This document shows, piece after piece, positions 58,420 through 64,000 of a stretch of DNA of 64,000 nt. Position 1 is the stretch's first letter, and each line of letters begins with the position of its first letter. Origin of the DNA: Lachnospiraceae bacterium (GTDB lineage: Bacteria > Bacillota > Clostridia > Lachnospirales > Lachnospiraceae); contig JAILLW010000019.1 in the NCBI GenBank assembly GCA_024692955.1, positions 27,807 through 91,806 of the forward strand, written 5' to 3'. Position numbers and translations under genes: made by a program. The notes beneath the pieces were generated by a model. It searched no databases. It saw only the letters and a list, made by a program, of their open reading frames with translations, and was not told the origin of the DNA.

Positions 58420-58992
58420 ATGAAGGAGAACGGTTCGATGTTATTTCTGCAAACGCTGTATGAAAAGATGAGAAAACATGTACATGAAGATCCTGCCGAC
58501 AGGCTTCGCAGAGGCGGTGCGACGATCGGAGATACAGGCGTACATATCTTTGATGGGGCTGGAGCTTATATCGACTATGACTTCGCGCATCTTTTTACCT
58601 GCGGGCATCATGTAACGATTTCGCCTTCAAAACTGCTGATGCATGATGCTTCCATGGGATTTATGTTAGGCTGTGCGAGAGCGGGAAGGATTACGATCGG
58701 GGATTATGTGTTCGTCGGTGTTGGCTGCACGCTCCTGCCCGGTGTGACGATCGGAAGCAGGGTGGTGATCGGCGCGGGAAGTGTGGTGACTGGAGATATC
58801 CCGGACAATTCCGTAGCGGTCGGGAGCCCCGCGAAAGTCATCGGAACCTATGACGAATATATCGAGAAATGCCGTCAGGATATGGAAAAGAGCCCTCATT
58901 ATCCGCCCAGGGACAAGTGCTCTCCGGAAGAGGTCCGAAGGATGCAGGAAGAGATCTCAAAGTACGGATATCTTGGGACATTTCAGGTCTGA
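58420..58992 (+). CDS. Left-handed beta-helix acetyltransferase (LbH/hexapeptide)
   Basis: RITIGDYVFVGVGCTLLPGVTIGSRVVIGAGSVVTGDIPDNSVAVGSPAKVIG. Confidence 0.92.
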   Translation: MKENGSMLFLQTLYEKMRKHVHEDPADRLRRGGATIGDTGVHIFDGAGAYIDYDFAHLFTCGHHVTISPSKLLMHDASMGFMLGCARAGRITIGDYVFVGVGCTLLPGVTIGSRVVIGAGSVVTGDIPDNSVAVGSPAKVIGTYDEYIEKCRQDMEKSPHYPPRDKCSPEEVRRMQEEISKYGYLGTFQV

Positions 58993-59033
58993 ATACGAAA
59001 GGACGTCCCTTTTTGTGATAACTGAACTAACCT

Positions 59034-60761
59034 GTGGGAAGTGATTCTAAGGTGAAGAAAAACTCTTTGGAGACAATCAGTAATTATATCGTTTTTGCCT
59101 TGGCGGCTCTGATCCTGCTGTTTCTGGCGGTACTGAGTGTGGGATCTACCGCGATGATCACCCTTAAGAACACGGAACATACCTTCCTTCTGCCGGATGA
59201 TCTTAGAACCCATTTTTGCACGGTTTTTCTGTTTGTTCTGTTTTTGTTTCTTACTTCGAGATTAAAAGCAACGCGCCATTTTGCGGAGCACATCAATACG
59301 GACGAGCGGCATTCCGATAGGATCCGATGGATTACGATTTTGCTCATTGGAGTTCTTTCCGTCGCATTCATTTTCATAGTGAAAAATGAACCCGTCGGAG
59401 ACCCGCTATGGATCTATCGGATCGCGGAGCAGTGGATTCGGAGGGATTATTCTTCCTTTGATCCGGGAAGCTATCTGAATGTCTATCCGCATCAACTTGG
59501 ACTCATTCTTTTTTCAATGATCCTGCAGGCTGTTTTCGGTCTGAAGAATTATCTGGTTTTCCGGCTCATAAATGTGCTTGCCCTTTGCTTCATCTATAAG
59601 AATATGACGGATATCTCGGATCTTGCGGGAAACCGACCGGTATACGGCTTTTTCACGTTACTGTCCGGCGTATTTTTTCTGCCGGGGATCTTTTATACCA
59701 CCTTCGTTTACGGAAATCTGATCGGGCTTTCCCTTTCGCTCGGAGCAGTGAAGAGGGCTGTTTCCTATGCAAAGAAGGAAAGGATTTCGGATGCGGCTCT
59801 TTCTATTCTCTGTATGATTCTTGCATTGATCGCGAAGAGTAATTATCTGATCTTTCTTATCGGAATCGTGCTGTACCTTATCCTTGTCATGATCAGAAAG
59901 CCGAAGATGAAGACCCTTCTTTATCTGATGATCCTGATCGCGGCAGTTTCCGTCCGTAGCCTCATTGTGGAGGCAGCAGTTTATTCCGTGACCGGTCATA
60001 AGACCGGCGAAGGCTCCACTATGTGGTCCTACGTTGCTATGGGGCTTTCGGAAAATGAGATAGGGCTTTATAACGGATGGCATAATGCCTATGATATGAT
60101 TTCCTACAAAGAGCACAACGGAGATGTGGAAGCACAGAAGGAGGAATGCCTTCAAAAGATCCGTGAGAGGATCCTGTGTTTTGCTTCCGAGAAGAAATAT
60201 GCAGTTAAGTTTTTTATCGGAAAAGAAGCATCGCAGTGGAACAATCCGGAGTTTCAGGCTCTCTGGATCAACCGGGTGATGACGGTCTCGGAAAAGGGAC
60301 GTTCGGAGTTTGCAGAAAACCTTCTTACAGAACGGGCACAGTATCTTTTCACGAAGGTTTTCGATGAAATCCAGTTGCTCATTCTTCTGGGCGCTCTGCT
60401 CGGTTTGATCCTGAAGAAGGAGAAGGATGACCTCACATTTCTGTTCGCTACGATCTTTATCGGCGGATTTCTCTTTCATACAATATGGGAAGCGAAGGCA
60501 CAGTACACGTTCATGTATTTCCTGCTTCTTCTGCCGATTTCGGTGGAGGGTTTCGGTTGCCTTATTCAAAAAGAGAACTTTTATGACAGGAAAGAGAAAA
60601 GGCTAAAACTGAAAAATGTGATTCTGTGCGGTTTGCTTCTTACTGTGATGGGTCTGATCCTTATTGCGGGGAAAGAAAAATATGGAAAAATACTTAATCT
60701 GGACAGAGATATTGCGGAGTATGAGGCATATCTTGAAGAGCTTACGGAAGAAGAGAACTAG
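59034..60761 (+). CDS. GT-C/GT39-like polytopic membrane protein
   Basis: About 12 hydrophobic segments; PVGDPLWIYRIAEQW and YPHQLGLILFSMILQAVFG typical of membrane glycosyltransferases. Confidence 0.7.
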   Translation: MGSDSKVKKNSLETISNYIVFALAALILLFLAVLSVGSTAMITLKNTEHTFLLPDDLRTHFCTVFLFVLFLFLTSRLKATRHFAEHINTDERHSDRIRWITILLIGVLSVAFIFIVKNEPVGDPLWIYRIAEQWIRRDYSSFDPGSYLNVYPHQLGLILFSMILQAVFGLKNYLVFRLINVLALCFIYKNMTDISDLAGNRPVYGFFTLLSGVFFLPGIFYTTFVYGNLIGLSLSLGAVKRAVSYAKKERISDAALSILCMILALIAKSNYLIFLIGIVLYLILVMIRKPKMKTLLYLMILIAAVSVRSLIVEAAVYSVTGHKTGEGSTMWSYVAMGLSENEIGLYNGWHNAYDMISYKEHNGDVEAQKEECLQKIRERILCFASEKKYAVKFFIGKEASQWNNPEFQALWINRVMTVSEKGRSEFAENLLTERAQYLFTKVFDEIQLLILLGALLGLILKKEKDDLTFLFATIFIGGFLFHTIWEAKAQYTFMYFLLLLPISVEGFGCLIQKENFYDRKEKRLKLKNVILCGLLLTVMGLILIAGKEKYGKILNLDRDIAEYEAYLEELTEEEN

Positions 60762-60882
60762 CGTAACCTTGGAAAGAGATATCTGACAATGAAATACACA
60801 CGCGGGGCTGAAGCATGGAACGGATACCGTATTTGCCAAGAAAGAAAAAATAAGGTATGCTTACCTGAGCATCATATGAATT

Positions 60883-62379
60883 TTGCTGAGAATAATGGAA
60901 TTTGAAGTATCTGAAAAACTGAAAAAGATTTGTTTTGTGACTGTTTTGATCCTGTTGTACACAGGACTTTTTCTGCCATATCTTATATCGATTCCCTATT
61001 CGCTTCCGGCCAGCGACGATTTTTCCATGGCAGCGGGAATTGAAACCTCAATCCGGCTCCTGTCATCTGTCCGATTCGCAAACTATGCCTATACGGAACT
61101 GGGTGGCGGAATCTGGATAGCAAAAGTGTTTGAATGTCTGCTGAATCCTATCGCGGGACGAAGTGTGGATACGGCAGCGACGGGCATAACACTCTTTCTG
61201 TATTTTCTGATCTTTGTTTTATCGCTTCAGTTTTTTTTCAGAAGTCTTTTTCGATATGAATGGAAAATGAAGACAACACTGCTTCGGGAGATCCTGCTGT
61301 TTATTGCAACGGCTATTCCTCTTAGCGGCGCGGTCTATAACGAGGTTTTCTACTGGTTTTCCGGGGCGACCTATGGAATATTTATGTCCTTATTCTTTTT
61401 GTATGGGGGCTTTCTGTTTTGCTACTACGGTACAAGGGAAAAGAAGTATTTGTGCCTGTTTGTGATAATCGGTACGCTGTGCTGCATGAATCTCCCCTAT
61501 AGTCTGCCCGTGATAATGCTTTATCTGACAGTTATACTGAAGTATTCAAAAGACAGAAAGGAGTTTTTCCGAAAGCTGATCCTGCTTGTCTTATTTATCT
61601 GCGGAGCATCTGTATATCTTTTGTCGCCGGGAGTCAAGAGAAGGAGTGAACTCGTCGGTTCCGCCGATCTTTCTTTGAAAAATCTCTTAATTGCCTGCAG
61701 AAACGATGTCACAGTATTGTTAATGAGAGCGTTTGAAATATTCACCAGGTATCCGATACAGATCTATATGCTGTTGCTTGTATTCCTGATAGGAACAATG
61801 GGCCGATCAAAGGGATCCGCTTCTGAGGAGAAAGCGGCAGGGATAAAGAAGAGCATCCGGCAATTTGTCCTTTATCTTATTTTCGGAGGAGTCGCTGTGT
61901 TCGGAGCAGTCTATCCGGTCGTCCTGGGATATGCTTCTTCCTCACTTCCAAACAGAATCTGCTTTCTTGCCGATACATATCTGATGATTTATCTGATTGG
62001 CGTAATGTACCTGTTGGGATGTCTGCTGAAGCGGACGCTTCATATCAAATGGACCCGCCCGGGATACGTGGCGGCAGCTTTTCTTTTTGTTGTTGAGCTA
62101 TATACCGGAACCGTCGTCAATGAGAGGTTTCTGCTTTCCGCTCCAATCCGGATAGCAGCTGATTTATCAGAAATCAAAGCTGAACACGATGCATGGACAG
62201 GGATACTGCTGGAAGCGGAAAGATCCGGAGAGAGAGATGTTCTGATCCGTCACTCGAGAATAAATGATACCGGAGTTTTGAAATCTCCGGATTTATGGGA
62301 AGATGAGACCTGGTGGGTAAACAGAGCTGTCGGCCGGTATATGGGTAAGGATTCCGTAAAGATCACATGGAGCGAATGA
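60883..62379 (+). CDS. Polytopic membrane protein, DUF6056-like
   Basis: SLPASDDFSMAAGIE, NEVFYWFSGATYGIFMSLFF, LLSPGVKRRSE parallel motifs in 37494-38900. Confidence 0.6.
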   Translation: MLRIMEFEVSEKLKKICFVTVLILLYTGLFLPYLISIPYSLPASDDFSMAAGIETSIRLLSSVRFANYAYTELGGGIWIAKVFECLLNPIAGRSVDTAATGITLFLYFLIFVLSLQFFFRSLFRYEWKMKTTLLREILLFIATAIPLSGAVYNEVFYWFSGATYGIFMSLFFLYGGFLFCYYGTREKKYLCLFVIIGTLCCMNLPYSLPVIMLYLTVILKYSKDRKEFFRKLILLVLFICGASVYLLSPGVKRRSELVGSADLSLKNLLIACRNDVTVLLMRAFEIFTRYPIQIYMLLLVFLIGTMGRSKGSASEEKAAGIKKSIRQFVLYLIFGGVAVFGAVYPVVLGYASSSLPNRICFLADTYLMIYLIGVMYLLGCLLKRTLHIKWTRPGYVAAAFLFVVELYTGTVVNERFLLSAPIRIAADLSEIKAEHDAWTGILLEAERSGERDVLIRHSRINDTGVLKSPDLWEDETWWVNRAVGRYMGKDSVKITWSE

Positions 62380-62442
62380 TATAAGTCCCCTGCAGACACG
62401 GAAACTTATTCACGCAATACGGATTATCAAGATTTAAGTAGC

Positions 62443-63504
62443 ATGAACAATTGTGAAGTAAAGGCCGGAATAGAGACCGGCGAAAAGAGACGGGATCGGG
62501 CAATAGACGGATTAAGAGCAGTTATGATCATGCTCATAGTATTGCTTCACTCCTGCCGGTTTGGAGTACCGTGGCTATCGGGCACTTTGGGTAATTTATT
62601 CTTCTTTTTGATCAGCGGATATCTTCTTACGGATTCGAAGCGATGGAAGAGTTTTGATGAGGGCTCCGCAGATGCGGACAGACCGGGGCTTTTCGTGTTC
62701 CTATGGGACAGGCTGAAGAAGATTTATCCGGCCTATCTTTTGTCAACAGCAGTACTCTTTGTTTTAGGGCATACCAAAAGTCTGATCCTGCTTCTGGCGA
62801 ATGTTGCTTTGATCAGTTCGGGATGGTTCTGGGATGACGAGACGATTAACGGCCCCGCCTGGTTTCTTTGCGTACTTCTCATAGATTATATTCTTTTTTA
62901 CGTACTGAATCGTTTTGTCTCCAGAAAATTCCGTCCATATGTGGTTCTTATACTTTTTCTTGTCTCTTTTGGGCTTGGCAGAATAAACCTTGATCTTCCG
63001 TTTCTGTATGGAAGGACTATGAGCGGTATATCGGAATTTATGCTTGGATGTCTATTGAAGTACGGCATGAATCGAATCCCGTCAAAGCTGCGCTATCCGA
63101 TCGCAGCGGCATCCGGTGTGATCTGGGCAGCTGCACTTACGGCGGCTGTCATCTTTGGGGCTGACAGAGCATTGATAGACGGCGGAGTTTTTTATGCAGT
63201 TATTCTTGTTCCGCTGCTGGTCATAAGTACTGTATACGGACGGTTTATTCCGAAATGCTTTTCGCTATATCCGCTTGCACTGTTAGGAGAAAAGAGCATG
63301 TATCTTTTTATCTGGCATGTAGCGGTACAGCAGGTTCTGAATATTGTCATCGGCAACAAGGGTAACTGGTTTGAGAATATATGGACAGAACTCTTATATT
63401 TGATCGTGCTGATCGCTTTCTGCTTCGGATATTCCCGGGTGGAAGGATATGTGAGAAGAAAGGTAAAGGCAATGTCTCATAGCGATAATGAAAAATCCGC
63501 ATGA
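62443..63504 (+). CDS. Acyltransferase-3 family membrane protein
   Basis: RDRAIDGLRAVMIMLIVLLHSCRFGVPWLSGTLGNLFFFLISGYLLT; NGPAWFLCVLLIDYILFYVLNRF. Confidence 0.9.
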   Translation: MNNCEVKAGIETGEKRRDRAIDGLRAVMIMLIVLLHSCRFGVPWLSGTLGNLFFFLISGYLLTDSKRWKSFDEGSADADRPGLFVFLWDRLKKIYPAYLLSTAVLFVLGHTKSLILLLANVALISSGWFWDDETINGPAWFLCVLLIDYILFYVLNRFVSRKFRPYVVLILFLVSFGLGRINLDLPFLYGRTMSGISEFMLGCLLKYGMNRIPSKLRYPIAAASGVIWAAALTAAVIFGADRALIDGGVFYAVILVPLLVISTVYGRFIPKCFSLYPLALLGEKSMYLFIWHVAVQQVLNIVIGNKGNWFENIWTELLYLIVLIAFCFGYSRVEGYVRRKVKAMSHSDNEKSA

Positions 63505-63505
63505 A

Positions 63506-63823
63506 AGATTGACAAAACAAATGCATGAAAATCCTGAGGAAAGACCTTGCAGAAGCGGTTCAAAGATTTTGCTAAAAAGTGCATATTATGATTGAGCAGG
63601 GGCGTGTCTTGATTACGATTTTGCGCATCTTTTGGATTATGGGTATCACATAACCATTTCTCTCTCAAAGCTTCTTATGTATGATGCGGCAATGGAGTTT
63701 ATGCCGTGATACAACAGAACTGGGATGGAAAGATCACGATCGGAGATGGGAGAGGATCTGCATTACCTATCGAGAGTCAACTGCTCAGAGAAAGAGCTCC
63801 AAAGGATGCGAAAGGAACTTTTA
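63506..63823 (+). pseudogene. Decayed copy of the LbH acetyltransferase at 58420-58992
   Basis: Split frames: RLTKQMHENPEERPCRSGSKI; LDYDFAHLLDYGYHITISLSKLLMYDAAMEFMP*; DGKITIGDG; SEKELQRMRKELLM align in order to the intact gene. Confidence 0.85.
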
Positions 63824-64000
63824 ATGAATAAAAAAGAAAAGATAAAGCATACTGTTCTGAAAAAGGTACTGTTCATCTTGATAGCGATAGGTACTGTTTA
63901 TGCTGTGATTCGCCCTATGACATTGAATGAGGTTTGGAACAATACACTTCATGATTACAGGACGGATCATATGTATCAATATCAGGAATTAACAACCTCC
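63824..64000 (+). CDS. N-terminus of a signal-anchored/exported protein, truncated by the window end
   Basis: ATG 63824: MNKKEKIKHTVLKKVLFILIAIGTVYAVIRPMTLNEVWNNTLHDYRTDHMYQYQELTTS... Confidence 0.7.
   Translation, partial: MNKKEKIKHTVLKKVLFILIAIGTVYAVIRPMTLNEVWNNTLHDYRTDHMYQYQELTTS

Noticed and set aside
1-64000. CRISPR arrays, rRNA operons, prophage or intact insertion sequences
   Set aside because: No regularly spaced identical repeats, rRNA-like sequence, integrase/phage structural proteins or intact transposase seen; only decayed fragments near 54.7-55.6 kb

Overview
The window is a compact chromosomal segment of a Bacillota genome. Gene content and order (HU-rqcP-divIC-tilS-hpt-ftsH, LplB/YtcP-type sugar ABC transporter, SEC-C Map) suggest Lachnospiraceae, but that assignment is an inference. 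Left third: arabinose/oligosaccharide utilisation (araD, an ABC transporter, a GH51 arabinofuranosidase) with a shared near-palindromic operator, a soluble [FeFe]-hydrogenase/chemoreceptor fusion, and a block of housekeeping genes. Middle: tRNA-Lys, tatD, rsmA, GH36, manA, a degenerate EAL receptor, mutS2, a two-component system, and a DUF6056-type membrane protein. Right third: a cell-surface/glycoconjugate region. It contains a GH9-like lipoprotein lacking the catalytic Asp motif, PlsC, a GT2, and a 1074-aa single-ORF fusion of a DUF6044/YkoS-like membrane protein to an M3-family metallopeptidase. It also contains acyltransferase-3 proteins, an 1842-aa repeat-rich secreted protein, an ECF sigma/anti-sigma/DUF4097 operon, several GT-C-like membrane proteins, and at least three decayed genes not apparent in the ORF track. 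The best candidate for something undescribed is the DUF6044-M3 fusion in its overlapping GT2 operon. All family calls come from reading the protein sequences by eye; no database search was run.
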